From Paenibacillus oryzisoli (GTDB taxonomy: Bacteria > Bacillota > Bacilli > Paenibacillales > NBRC-103111), in assembly GCF_001653565.1 (NCBI RefSeq), contig NZ_LYPB01000080.1:53236-117235 (forward strand): a stretch of 64,000 nt of DNA, in the 5' to 3' direction. The notes beneath the pieces are model-generated. The model did no database searches and was not told the origin of the DNA. It saw only the letters and a list, made by a program, of their open reading frames with translations. The translations under genes and the position numbers were made by a program. Of this stretch, positions 17,554 to 27,182 are shown in pieces (within the stretch, counting starts at the first letter, position 1; each line of letters begins with the position of its first letter).

Positions 17554-18621
17554 ATGATCTCAAGAAGACAGTTTATCAAAAGATTGCTTGCAACCGCATT
17601 CGCAGTAACGGGTGTCGGTGCGCTGCTCAAACAAACGTTAAAGGGACCGGAAACGAATGCAGTAATTGCTGATGCCTCAGAGGGGCAAATTATTCCGCAA
17701 GTATCCCCACATCCCGTTTCGGTTGACGCCAGTACAAATCGATTATTGCTATCATTTTTCCTACTTAGCGATGTGCATATTTCAGACAATGGTACTTCCA
17801 CCATTACGGATAAACTTCATTCGGCCTTAAAGGATATCAGCCATTTCAAAACGCCGGTAGATACGATTGTTTTCGGAGGGGATGTCACGGATGTAGGGCG
17901 CGAAGTGGATTACAAACTTTTTCGCAAAGTATTGGACAAATATAAATTACCTCCTATTTATGCGAATATGGGGAATCACGATTATTACGACATTTGGATA
18001 AGCAGCAAGGGAGATTGGTCCGCAGATACTGTTCCCAATGGGAAAACTGACGCAATGTCCCGCGAACGCTTCATGAAATTTTTCGGATATAAGGATAAGC
18101 CCTATAAGGATGTCTGGATGAATGATGTGCATCTGATTATCATGTCTCAAGAGACTTATGTGCAGGAGAAACCAGAGGTAGGAGAGGGCGCGTGGTATTC
18201 GGATGAGCAGCTAGCTTGGCTTGAGAATACGATGAAATCTCATGTGGATGGAAAGCCGGCATTTGTCTTCATCCATCAACCGCTGCCAGCGCCAGATTTG
18301 GACGGGAAACCGCCTCAATTGCTCCGAGCGAAGGAGTTTCGTGCCATTTTGGCACCGTATAAGAATGTATTTGTGTTGTCTGGACATACTCATCGTAATT
18401 TTGCAACGGAAAATCACTATAATACACAGAATTCCTTTCACTGGTTCAATAACGCCTCTGTCGGCAAAACGCGGAGCTCAGACAATCCCAATTGCGCGCA
18501 AGGCATGTATGTTCAAATCTACAACAACGAAGTGGTGGTTCGCGGCCGCGAATTTTCCAATCAGACTTGGATTGAATCCGCTACGTACAACGTACCTATC
18601 GTTCATGCCAACCAAGCGTAG
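17554..18621 (+). CDS. Tat-exported metallophosphoesterase
   Basis: A 355-residue calcineurin-like phosphoesterase. The N-terminus MISRRQFIKRLLATAFAVTG has the twin-arginine motif SRRQFIK and a hydrophobic stretch, so it should leave the cell folded through Tat. Metal-ligand motifs appear in order: LSDVHISD, GGDVTDVG, GNHDYYD, FIHQPLP and GHTHRN. These hold two divalent metals and cleave phosphomono- or diesters. ATG 17554 follows GGGGGAAG; the longer upstream frame lacks a ribosome-binding site. It stands alone between a terminator and a separately initiated gene. Substrate unknown. Confidence 0.88.
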   Translation: MISRRQFIKRLLATAFAVTGVGALLKQTLKGPETNAVIADASEGQIIPQVSPHPVSVDASTNRLLLSFFLLSDVHISDNGTSTITDKLHSALKDISHFKTPVDTIVFGGDVTDVGREVDYKLFRKVLDKYKLPPIYANMGNHDYYDIWISSKGDWSADTVPNGKTDAMSRERFMKFFGYKDKPYKDVWMNDVHLIIMSQETYVQEKPEVGEGAWYSDEQLAWLENTMKSHVDGKPAFVFIHQPLPAPDLDGKPPQLLRAKEFRAILAPYKNVFVLSGHTHRNFATENHYNTQNSFHWFNNASVGKTRSSDNPNCAQGMYVQIYNNEVVVRGREFSNQTWIESATYNVPIVHANQA

Positions 18622-18676
18622 GAATGTAGCGGTCTAAATGTAACCATGCAAAGAAGATTCTGAGGGGGCATCTTAG

Positions 18677-19609
18677 TTGGATATTCAACGAGTTATCGTG
18701 ACGGGGCGCATGTATAAAGAATTAACTAAACTAGCCCAAATGGACACGAAGAGGGAGTATCTGTTTCTACCAGAAGAGGAGGTACGTTCAAGTCACTTCG
18801 ACTGGGGAGATGGTTATGTGGCATTTAAGCCGACGGCGTCGTTTCATTTCGGTACGTTGAAATGGGTTCATGCTCTTGGAGCTGGTGTCGATGCCTTTCT
18901 ATTGAATCGGGAGTGGAACAAGGATGTCGTGTTAACGCGTACGATCGGCAGTTTTGGGCGGAAAATAGGGGAGTATTGCTTAAGTTACCTACTCGCCGAT
19001 CTACAACGTCATGACCATTTTCATCATGCCCAGGCACAACGCCAATGGCTGCCTTCCCAGCAGAAGCTGCTTCATGAGATGACCGTTGTCATTTTTGGAA
19101 CGGGCACGATTGGCGAGGAAGTTGGTAGAATGCTGCGAACATTCGGCGTAAGGGTATGTGGCATATCTCGCAGCGGCAATGCGAACATGCACTATGACAA
19201 GGTGCTTCCGATGACCGAAGCGCACACGGTGCTGTCTAAGGCCGATTGGGTCATAAACACGTTGCCTTTAACCGTACACACGGAAAGCTTATTTGATACA
19301 CGTTTATTCTCCTACATGCACGGATCAGGATTTATCAATGTTGGGAGGGGAGGTTCAGTGAACGAGAATGCCCTGTTGGGGGCCATTGAACACGGACAGG
19401 TACGTAAAGCGGTTCTGGATGTGTTTAGGGAAGAACCTCTGCCCGAACATTCGCCGTTATGGGCTCATCCGAACGTGGTCATAACGCCACATATATCCGC
19501 AGTTACGGGGGTGGATGAAGCCATCGAAGGACTGCTCGAAGTGCTGGAAGAAATGGACCATGGAGGGGAACGAATTAGCCATTCCGTCGATGTCAGTAGA
19601 GGGTATTAG
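18677..19609 (+). CDS. D-isomer-specific 2-hydroxyacid dehydrogenase family protein
   Basis: A 310-residue NAD(P)-dependent oxidoreductase. The Rossmann motif IFGTGTIGEEVG is at 139-150. Catalytic Arg lies in INVGRGGSVNE, Glu in EEPLPEHSPLWAHPNV and His in ITPHISA. The N-terminal substrate domain is short and divergent. The best start is TTG 18677, 8 bases behind GAGGGGG. The family reduces 2-keto acids to D-2-hydroxy acids in the cytoplasm; this branch resembles glyoxylate/hydroxypyruvate reductase-like enzymes. A short terminator hairpin follows (19677-19699). Confidence 0.85.
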   Translation: MDIQRVIVTGRMYKELTKLAQMDTKREYLFLPEEEVRSSHFDWGDGYVAFKPTASFHFGTLKWVHALGAGVDAFLLNREWNKDVVLTRTIGSFGRKIGEYCLSYLLADLQRHDHFHHAQAQRQWLPSQQKLLHEMTVVIFGTGTIGEEVGRMLRTFGVRVCGISRSGNANMHYDKVLPMTEAHTVLSKADWVINTLPLTVHTESLFDTRLFSYMHGSGFINVGRGGSVNENALLGAIEHGQVRKAVLDVFREEPLPEHSPLWAHPNVVITPHISAVTGVDEAIEGLLEVLEEMDHGGERISHSVDVSRGY

Positions 19610-19676
19610 ATCTGTAGGGTTGACGGAACCAGCCAGATTAACGAACCCTTCTAAGCTATATAGCTGCATCGTTATG

Positions 19677-19699
19677 GAGCTCTGTTTAGGGCTCTTTTT
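19677..19699 (+). terminator. Terminator after the 2-hydroxyacid dehydrogenase gene
   Basis: GAGCTC, loop TGTTTA, GGGCTC (one G:U) followed by five T residues. Confidence 0.6.
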
Positions 19700-19749
19700 G
19701 CTAACCGCTTATGAATATATTGGACAAGAATCGAAAGCTGCTTTGCTTG

Positions 19750-19995
19750 AGTTGACGCCAGGAAGAGAGGTCATTCCAGATACGACGGCTCCTGCTGTAC
19801 CGGTAGGTTTTGCGGGTGCGACTAGCCAAGATCGGGTTTCCGTGGTTTGGCAGTCGAATAAAGAAAGCGACCTTGCTGGATACAATCTCTATGTCTCAAC
19901 GGATAGTGGAAGTAACTGGATACTTGAAGGGCAACTATATCCCAATCTCACTTCCTATACGTTTACAAACTTAAGTTATGAAGTGAGTTATAATC
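19750..19995 (+). pseudogene. Remnant of a fibronectin type III domain gene
   Basis: Translation in the frame of 19515 gives a recognisable FN3 half: TAPAVPVGFAGATSQDRVSVVW, then LAGYNLYVSTDSGS and LTSYTFTNLSYEVSYN. It breaks off where the last FN3 strands should follow and runs into an unrelated GC-rich stretch and a hairpin. There is no start codon with a ribosome-binding site and no signal peptide. It looks like a leftover of a larger secreted Paenibacillus-type glycoside hydrolase or surface protein. The surrounding open frame is therefore not annotated as a gene. Confidence 0.6.
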
Positions 19996-20060
19996 GACTA
20001 TCTCGGGCTAAACGGGCGCCGCACGTAACCCCCCGCGCCTCCCACGGCGCGACACTCACA

Positions 20061-20101
20061 AAAAAGGGTCCCTCACCAAATTGGTGTAAGGGACCCTTTT
20101 T
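20061..20101. terminator. Long bidirectional terminator hairpin
   Basis: AAAAAGGGTCCCT plus CACCAA, one-base loop region, TTGGTG, TA bulge, AGGGACCCTTTTT: a nearly perfect 19-bp stem with A and T runs at the ends. It can stop transcription from both sides and serves the minus-strand monooxygenase gene ending at 20151. Confidence 0.85.
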
Positions 20102-20150
20102 GCACTGAACGGCATTGCCAGCAACTTCGTGCTGCGAATGCCTAATATCT

Positions 20151-21215
20151 TCAACCTTGAGCTGCCTGACGATCCAGCTCTTTGCGAACGATCGGTGCGA
20201 CTTTCGTGCCGAGCAGCTCGATCGTGCGCAGCAATTCATGATGCGGCAAGGTGCTGACGTCTGCATGCAGCAGGAAGCGCGTTATACCGAGGTTCTTCTG
20301 CAGCAATATGATCTTCTCAGCGACATATTCTGGATCGCCGACATAGAGCGCGCCGCGAAGACTGCGTGCAGCATCGAACGTGTCGCGTGTGTAAGGCGCC
20401 CATCCGCGCTCGCGGCCGATGGTGTTCATCATCGCTTCAGTTGCAGGGTAGAACAAGTCGGCAGCTTTCTCACTCGTATCGGATATAAAGCCATGCGAAT
20501 GCGTCGCAATTTGCAGCTTGCTCACGTCGTGTCCCGCCTTAGCGGCGGATTCCCTATAGAGGTTGACTAGCGAAGCGAACCGCTCCGGCATGCCGCCAAT
20601 AATTGCAAAGACAACAGGCAATCCTAGTATCCCTGCGCGAATCGCGGAGTCTGGATTTCCACCAGTACCGATCCATACAGGTAATGGCTCTTGTACGGCT
20701 CGCGGATAGACACCTAAGTTCTTGATAGCAGAACGATGACCGCCTTTCCAATTTACTTTCTCCGATTCGCGGATTGCGAGCAGTAGCTCTAATTTTTCCT
20801 CAAATAGGCTGTCATAATGGTTCAAGTCATATCCAAATAGGGGGAAGGATTCGATGAAAGAACCACGACCAGCCATAATTTCCGCACGTCCGTTAGATAA
20901 GCCGTCTAAAGTCGAAAATGCCTGGTACACACGGACCGGATCATCGGAAGATAACACCGTCACGGCGCTAGAAAGTCGGATTCGTTTCGTCGTGGAAGCA
21001 GCTGCTGCCAGAATTACAGCTGGTGCAGAGCTCGCATAATCTGCTCGATGATGCTCGCCAATGGCATAGACATCCAGGCCAACTTGATCGGCCAAATTAA
21101 TTTCCTCTACGGCTTGTCTGAGCCTTTCCGCATGTGTGATCCCATTAGCTCTAGGAGCAGCTTCAAGAAATGTACTTATTCCTATTTCAAAAGTAGAAGT
21201 TGTATGATTGGACAT
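20151..21215 (-). CDS. Luciferase-like flavin-dependent monooxygenase (LLM class)
   Basis: A 354-residue cytoplasmic enzyme of the bacterial luciferase superfamily. It shows the characteristic text LADQVGLDVYAIGEHHRADY, AAAASTTKRIRLSSAVTVLSS, DPVRVYQAFSTLDGLSNGRAEIMAGRGSF and PVWIGTGGNPDSA. The family uses reduced FMN and oxygen (or F420) on varied substrates. AAAGGAGCG lies upstream of the ATG at 21215, and a clear promoter is at 21244-21272. Substrate unknown. Confidence 0.9.
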   Translation of the reverse strand: MSNHTTSTFEIGISTFLEAAPRANGITHAERLRQAVEEINLADQVGLDVYAIGEHHRADYASSAPAVILAAAASTTKRIRLSSAVTVLSSDDPVRVYQAFSTLDGLSNGRAEIMAGRGSFIESFPLFGYDLNHYDSLFEEKLELLLAIRESEKVNWKGGHRSAIKNLGVYPRAVQEPLPVWIGTGGNPDSAIRAGILGLPVVFAIIGGMPERFASLVNLYRESAAKAGHDVSKLQIATHSHGFISDTSEKAADLFYPATEAMMNTIGRERGWAPYTRDTFDAARSLRGALYVGDPEYVAEKIILLQKNLGITRFLLHADVSTLPHHELLRTIELLGTKVAPIVRKELDRQAAQG

Positions 21216-21243
21216 AATAAATCGCTCCTTTCAAGATATATCC

Positions 21244-21272
21244 AGTATACTATATATTTTAATGTAACTCAA
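21244..21272 (-). promoter_or_regulatory. SigA-type promoter of the monooxygenase gene
   Basis: On the minus strand TTGAGT (21272-21267), a 17-base spacer and TATACT (21249-21244). The start codon is about 30 bases downstream. Confidence 0.6.
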
Positions 21273-21779
21273 CAAAAGTAAGCAAATAATTCGAAATTGA
21301 AAACCTCCAGCTCACAGTTTTGACAATCACCGTTTGGCAGGCATTGCATGTTGGGGGTTCTTTGCGGAGTGGACTTTTACGATTGTAGTATATTTATCTA
21401 ACTTTAGACTTCCCGAAAAGAAGATGTACTATTTGCATGGTAACAGATGAAATTGTCATGTGGTATATCCTATTTTTAGCGAGTTAGTAACAGACGGAAG
21501 GTGCGACCATGATGAAAACAAATGCTTGTCGAAAATTAGATGTACTTAAAATTCCTTATACTATATTGATGTTTCTGCCAAACCCATGGATCTTGTTAGT
21601 ATTAGCGCTGGACGGCGCGGACTACAAATCTTTCTAAGCGGTGAGGATTTACTTACGGCAACAGAAGCATCCCTTGTAGATATAAGAAGTAGTTAAAAAG
21701 CAAAAAAAATCATATCTCATTAAATAAACACAATGTAAGCCCACCTGCACAAGTGTATATTTTACATAGAATGTGAAGC
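21273..21779. other. Intergenic stretch, mostly featureless
   Basis: About 500 AT-rich bases between the divergent monooxygenase gene and the GH95-like frame. I see no RNA gene or repeat. A TTGACA at 21318 lacks a good -10. One small open frame (21509-21637) is listed separately. Confidence 0.4.
21509..21637 (+). CDS. Possible 42-residue small ORF
   Basis: ATG ATG 21509 lies behind GGAAGGTG and encodes 42 residues with a short hydrophobic centre (ILMFLPNPWILLVLALDG). No relatives are recognised. It may be chance. Confidence 0.2.
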   Translation: MMKTNACRKLDVLKIPYTILMFLPNPWILLVLALDGADYKSF

Positions 21780-24020
21780 ATGCGTGAAAGGTTGTGGCAT
21801 TGGATGTTGAAGACATTGGTGGACTGGCCAGCATTTATGGCGAGACATGATCTAACTTGGTCCGTTAAACCAAATTCGTGGAACGAGGGAGCTTTTCTAG
21901 GCAACGGATTCATCGGAGCCATGATATATAGTGAGGAGCATAGGGAGAAACGCAACGTGCTGCGATTTGTACTGGGATGCACAGATGTCACAGCGCAGAA
22001 ACCTGGAGGTGGATTTCCACCACGTGTGCCCGTTGGGGAATTGCACCTGGAGCTTGCTGGATGGTATTATCAACCGTCAAGTATACGGATTGACTTGTGG
22101 AATGCGGAGATGCGGGCAGAGATCACGACAACTGTAGGTACAGTAAAGCTCCGCGCTTTTGTTCACAGTCAAGATAAAGTGCTTGCTGTTGAACTGGAAC
22201 CAAGTGAAGGCGAGAAAGACGCACGTATAATCTGGCATGCATTCAGCGAAGTTGACCATGTATTGAAAAATGCGGATGGCTTCAATCTTAATCAATACCT
22301 TCCACAATCAGAAGTCGACCGACACACGAATGAGGATGGGTTGACAGTTGGCGTACAACGGTTTCACTATGACGGTGGTTGTACGACCGCATGGATGGAG
22401 AGACAGGTAGAAGAGGGCGTAAACCTGCGCCGATTTTGGCTTTCAATAGGGAATGGTTTCGATACTGAGGTGAAACAAAGGATAGAATCGAATGTTCGGC
22501 TTGCATCGAGTCAGCAATGGGAAGCATGGGTGGACGTTCACCGACGCTGGTGGCATGATTACTATCGCCAAAGCTTCATTTCCATCCCGGATACAATACT
22601 AGAAAGCTTCTATTGGATACAAATGTACAAGTTGGCCTCGGCAACCCGCTCTGACGGGATGATCATGGACAATCAAGGGCCGTGGCTCACGACTACGCCA
22701 TAGGCAGGTGTGTGGTTCAACATGAATGTACAGATGAGTTATTCACCGGTCTATACATCCGGTCGTCTGGAACTTGGCGAATCGCTCGTTCGCGCTTTTC
22801 AAGACAATATGGCACAGTTAATTCGTAATGTTCCTGAGAAATATCGCGAAGATTCTGCCGGATTGGGCCGAAGTATGAGCTATGATTTAGCCGGAAGTGT
22901 CGGTACGGAGGTTGGCAATCTAACGTGGGTATGCCATAACTTATGGAGGCATTACCGCCATACAATGGATACTGCCATGCTACAGGATCTACTGTTTCCA
23001 TTGTTGAAACGAAGTGTACAATACTATTTGCATCTGCTGGAAATCGGCGATGACGGCAAATTGCATCTACCCCCAATGATCTCACCTGAGTATGGGTCAT
23101 TCCTGCAGTTAACCGTGCCAGATACACATTATGATCTTGCCTTGCTCCGTTGGGGTTGCCAAACGTTACTCCGAATTTGCAGCATTCTTGAGATAGAGGA
23201 CTCCGGATCTGCACGTTGGGAGGCAACATTGGCGCAATTAACACCGCTGCCCGTCGACGAGACAGGCTTTATGATCGGTGCCGATCAGCCTTTGGAATTC
23301 GGACATCGACATTTCAGCCATTTGATGGCGATCTTCCCACTTCATTTAATCAGTGGAGATACGCCTGAGGAGCGAGAGCTTATTATGCGTTCGCTTCGGC
23401 ATTGGTTTGCTCGTGAAGGTGACTTGCGCGGCTTCACGTTTACTGGTGCGGCATCCATAGCTGCAGCGATGGGGGAAGGCGACGAATCACTTCAATATGT
23501 GAAAACGTTGATCCATCTTTTGAAGCCAAACACGATGTACAGGGAAGCAGGTCCAGTCATCGAATCACCGCTCGCAGGCGCTGAGGCCATCCACGATATG
23601 CTGCTGCAAAGCTGGGGAGAAGAAATTCGAGTTTTCCCTGCCATTCCATCCACATGGAAGGATGTTGTCTTTCATAATTTGCGAACCGAAGGCGCATTTG
23701 AAATCAGTGCGACTCGATCCGGAGGGGCAACTCAGTGGATTCGAGTAAAGAGTTTGGCAGGACAGCCATGCCGCATTAAAACCGATTTGCCGGGAAATGT
23801 TCGGTTGTCTGCAAGTTCATCCCTACAACTTCGATCTCTAGGCGGAGGCATTTACGAGTTGGATTTGCCGAAAGGTGAGGAAGCTGTTCTTTACAGTGCA
23901 GAACATCCTGTTGCAGAGGGGCATGAATGGGAAATCGCACCTGTGCCTGCAGAGAGTCACTTATGTGGTTATTTCGGAGGAAACAAGCCTTGGCGCTTGT
24001 ACGGGCTCCCCATACAATAA
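21780..24020 (+). pseudogene. GH95-like glycoside hydrolase interrupted by an in-frame TAG
   Basis: Two open stretches in the same frame are separated only by TAG at 22701-22703. The first carries the N-terminal beta-sandwich (WNEGAFLGNGFIGAMIY, then the start of the (alpha/alpha)6 barrel at ESFYWIQMYKLASATR). The second continues with AGVWFNMNVQMSYSPVY and ends with MLLQSWGEEIRVFPAIPSTW, the typical C-terminal text of GH95-like enzymes (alpha-L-fucosidase/galactosidase family). Joined, it is about 746 residues, a normal length. Family relatives have Trp at the break (TGG to TAG), which is a recollection. It lacks a signal peptide, so it would act in the cytoplasm. The start is uncertain (ATG 21780 or 21804; neither has a strong ribosome-binding site). 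Confidence 0.75.
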
Positions 24021-24054
24021 ATGCCATGTACAGCTTTATATTCAAATAGAAAAG

Positions 24055-24093
24055 GGCTACTCGGTAACTTGCCGGGTGGTCTGTCTTTATTTT
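24055..24093 (+). terminator. Terminator-like hairpin after the GH95-like gene
   Basis: GGCTACTCGG, loop TAACTTG, CCGGGTGGTC pairs fully as RNA with several G:U pairs, followed by TGTCTTTATTTT. Confidence 0.55.
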
Positions 24094-24258
24094 GCATACC
24101 GATTCACCTTATTAAAGGTTGGCAGTTTCGATTTTGATGATGTTGTTCCAGTTTTGATGGGTATCCAGACGCACGGGAATCAGAACATAATAAAAGCATA
24201 GCCCTCTTGTCGAGGCGATCGAAGGTTTTCATTTTTTGAAACACGAGGGGGCGATGGA

Positions 24259-25281
24259 ATGGCTAGAATCTGTATAGTTGACGATGAACCGATCATCGGA
24301 GTTGGCCTTGGGATTCTGATTGACGAATATAAAAGGTTTAGTGAGATCGTGACGTTTACGGATGGCGAATCCGCTTTGTCGCATATTACCGCTAACCCTC
24401 CTGACGTTGTGATGACAGATATTCGAATGCCGCGAATGGATGGTCTAGAGCTGTGCCGACATATTCAGGGGCTAAAGATCCCCACCAAAGTAGTTGTGCT
24501 TTCCGGGTACGGCGATTTTGCCTATGCACAGAAATGCATGTCGTATGGTGTTCAGGAATATTTATTGAAGCCAATTACAGAAATTGAGCTGTACCCCGTC
24601 TTGGATAAAATGCTTTCCATGCGGGAAGCTGCGCTTGTTTCCTTTACTCATTTTGAGTCATGGATTGATCACTTAGAAGAAGCCATTTGGATCATGGATA
24701 AGGTTCAGGTCGATGAATTGCTTGAAGAGGGCAAGCTGACATTGTTCCATGTGGATACGGAACTCCAACTCCACCAGCGTGTATCTGATGCAATAAGACT
24801 GCTTCTTAAGAAGCTGAATGCGAGAGGGACGTACAGAATGGAGGCGAAGCCGTTTGCAGATGAGAATATGGCTATCGCGATTACGTATGAGGGGTTTCAG
24901 GCTGAAATCAGGTGCTGGATTGGGCGACTGAGCGAGTACCGCAACCATGAAAGAATCGATGTTCTGGAGGCAGCGATTCAATTCATTGATGAGCATCTGT
25001 TCGATGAGGAACTTACACTCGATAAGGTTGCAGGGAAGCTAGGCTTAACGCCAACCTATTTCAGTCATTATTTTAAGAAACATACGAACGAGACCTTCGT
25101 ACAACACCGGATGCGCAAACGAATCGATCGAGCGAAACAACTACTTGCCGTGCCGCATTACAAGATTATTGACATTGTAGCCGAGGTTGGCTATGAGAGC
25201 TATCCCCATTTTACGCGCGTTTTTAAAAAGGCAACAGGCTATTCCCCCACAGAATATCGCGGTTTACTCGGAATTAAGTAA
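24259..25281 (+). CDS. Response regulator, YesN-like with AraC-type DNA-binding domain
   Basis: A 340-residue regulator, shorter than the one at 4622. The receiver domain has VDDE at 7-10, phospho-acceptor Asp54 in VMTDIRMPRMDG and a conserved Lys in YLLKPITE. A short linker region leads to the AraC helix-turn-helix pair (LGLTPTYFSHYFKKHTNETF, then EVGYESYPHFTRVFKKATGYSP). ATG 24259 lies 7 bases behind GAGGGGG. The kinase gene begins at the last base of its stop. It likely controls the transporter and enzyme genes downstream. Confidence 0.92.
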   Translation: MARICIVDDEPIIGVGLGILIDEYKRFSEIVTFTDGESALSHITANPPDVVMTDIRMPRMDGLELCRHIQGLKIPTKVVVLSGYGDFAYAQKCMSYGVQEYLLKPITEIELYPVLDKMLSMREAALVSFTHFESWIDHLEEAIWIMDKVQVDELLEEGKLTLFHVDTELQLHQRVSDAIRLLLKKLNARGTYRMEAKPFADENMAIAITYEGFQAEIRCWIGRLSEYRNHERIDVLEAAIQFIDEHLFDEELTLDKVAGKLGLTPTYFSHYFKKHTNETFVQHRMRKRIDRAKQLLAVPHYKIIDIVAEVGYESYPHFTRVFKKATGYSPTEYRGLLGIK

Positions 25282-27086
25282 TGAAAAGCAGACTCGTTCG
25301 CAAGGTGTACATTTACTTCGTTGTGATTATTACGATGGCCTTAGTGACGGTGGGGGTCACAGGTTATTGGCGGTCATCCAATGAGTTGGAACATCAGTAT
25401 GATGGTCTATTAACACAAATCGTTGACAATGTGCTGCATGAAACCGATTTATTTCTCAAAAGTTACGAGCGAGCAACGCTGTCTATTCTGATATCACCTG
25501 TGGTGAAAGAAGCGTTGGATCTTCCAAATCGTGCAACTGCGGGGTTCTATTCTGCAGAGATCGCGATGAAAGGGGTATTTCAACCGGTTCTCATCAATAA
25601 TCCGGAAATATCCATGACCTATATTGTCGGTTATAACGGGTTTAAAGCAACCGATTTTAATGTCCATATTGTTCCTTTTAACTACAAAGGGTTTGAGGAA
25701 TATGTGGAACAGATGAAAGAAGACGAGACGATTAACGCGAAGCTGACGATCCGAGATTCTGGCTTTCTGGATGGCCATCTTACTCTCATTCGCAAATTGG
25801 CAGATCGGACATCATCCTCTCAATTTAAAGGCATCATGGGTTTTGAGCTCAAAATCGAAGAGTTAAACACGCTTTGGAAGGGGATCAAACTCGGGAATAC
25901 GGGATATTTTTTTATCGTGAACGATCGTGGAAAAATATTGTATCATCCGGATTCGAGTCGAATCGGGAAACAGCTAAATGGCCGGCATTTTAATACGGTT
26001 GAGGCCAAAACAGATCAAGTATTTGAATTGCCAGGAGAACCGGGAAGAGTATTCTTTAGTCGAAAGTCGGATTACTCCGGATGGACGTTAGTGGCCAGTA
26101 TGTCCACTGCCGAGCAGCGACAGCCTATCTCCGATTTACGGCAAACCACGCTACTCGTAGGCGTCGTCACTTTAATTCTAGCGATATTTCTAGCATATGG
26201 ATTCGGTCGATCTATCATACGTCCGGTTCGATTGCTTGAGAATGGGATGCGACAGACAGCCAAAGGTCAATGGACTCGAGTCCCGCTCACGGGGAGCTTG
26301 GATGAAATGGATCAACTTATCATCAGCTACAATACGATGGTCTCTCGATTGGAAGAGCTTGTTGAGCGGGTTTACGAGACCGAGCTGCGCAATCAGGACA
26401 ATCTAATGAAGAGACAGCAGGCCGAATTTCAATCTCTGCAATTACAGATTAATCCGCACTTCTTGTACAACACATTAGAAATAATAATTTGCTATGCCGT
26501 AATTCAGAAATCAAGTGAGATCAAAGACATCGTACGTTCGTTGTCCTATATGCTGAGGTATTCGATCCGCACAGATTTGGAAAAGATTACGGTGGCCAAT
26601 GAGCTTAAACACATTCTGTATTTCATGTCGATTATGAAGTATCGCAACCAACGCGAATTCGAGATCGATGTCCGAGTCTCTACGGACTACTTGCTGGACA
26701 GTATGGTTCGCTTGACGTTGCAACCCTTGGTTGAAAACGTGTTTAAACATGCATTTCCATATGGTATTGAGGATAAGCACACAATCATTATTGACGCATG
26801 GAAGGAGGATTCTGATTTCTATGTCGTCGTGCAAGATAATGGCTGCGGCATCGGTGCGGAAGCTCTGCTGAATTTAAATACACGACTCATGAACAGCCGA
26901 CAGGAGAAGCTAGTGGATACACAACCCACATGCGAAGGCAGCATAGGTCTGCTGAATGTCCACAATCGGATTCAGATGGTATTCGGACAGCAGTATGGAC
27001 TTTCTGTACAAAGTGAGCAGGGGGTCGGCACGAAAGTTACGATTCACATGCCAACTTCCAGTGCAAAAAAAGTCATAGCGGTATAA
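25281..27086 (+). CDS. Sensor histidine kinase, YesM-like
   Basis: A 601-residue membrane kinase with two transmembrane helices (about 10-30 and 285-305) around a dCache-type sensor. A HAMP domain and the His_kinase box QLQINPHFLYNTLE with predicted His393 follow, then the ATPase domain (LQPLVENVFKHAF, DNGCGIG). It overlaps the response regulator by one base (TAATG). Together they should sense an extracellular sugar and drive the adjacent importer genes. Confidence 0.92.
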   Translation: MKSRLVRKVYIYFVVIITMALVTVGVTGYWRSSNELEHQYDGLLTQIVDNVLHETDLFLKSYERATLSILISPVVKEALDLPNRATAGFYSAEIAMKGVFQPVLINNPEISMTYIVGYNGFKATDFNVHIVPFNYKGFEEYVEQMKEDETINAKLTIRDSGFLDGHLTLIRKLADRTSSSQFKGIMGFELKIEELNTLWKGIKLGNTGYFFIVNDRGKILYHPDSSRIGKQLNGRHFNTVEAKTDQVFELPGEPGRVFFSRKSDYSGWTLVASMSTAEQRQPISDLRQTTLLVGVVTLILAIFLAYGFGRSIIRPVRLLENGMRQTAKGQWTRVPLTGSLDEMDQLIISYNTMVSRLEELVERVYETELRNQDNLMKRQQAEFQSLQLQINPHFLYNTLEIIICYAVIQKSSEIKDIVRSLSYMLRYSIRTDLEKITVANELKHILYFMSIMKYRNQREFEIDVRVSTDYLLDSMVRLTLQPLVENVFKHAFPYGIEDKHTIIIDAWKEDSDFYVVVQDNGCGIGAEALLNLNTRLMNSRQEKLVDTQPTCEGSIGLLNVHNRIQMVFGQQYGLSVQSEQGVGTKVTIHMPTSSAKKVIAV

Positions 27087-27182
27087 ATGAACACAATGCT
27101 CGCCCTACCTTGCTTTTTGTATGATGATGACAGAAGTACATTACTCACAAGAAGTCATGGTCATCGAACTAGGGAGGGATTT

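Noticed and set aside
19515..20108. 197-codon open frame as a real gene
   Set aside because: It starts inside the dehydrogenase gene, crosses two terminators and contains only an FN3 fragment.
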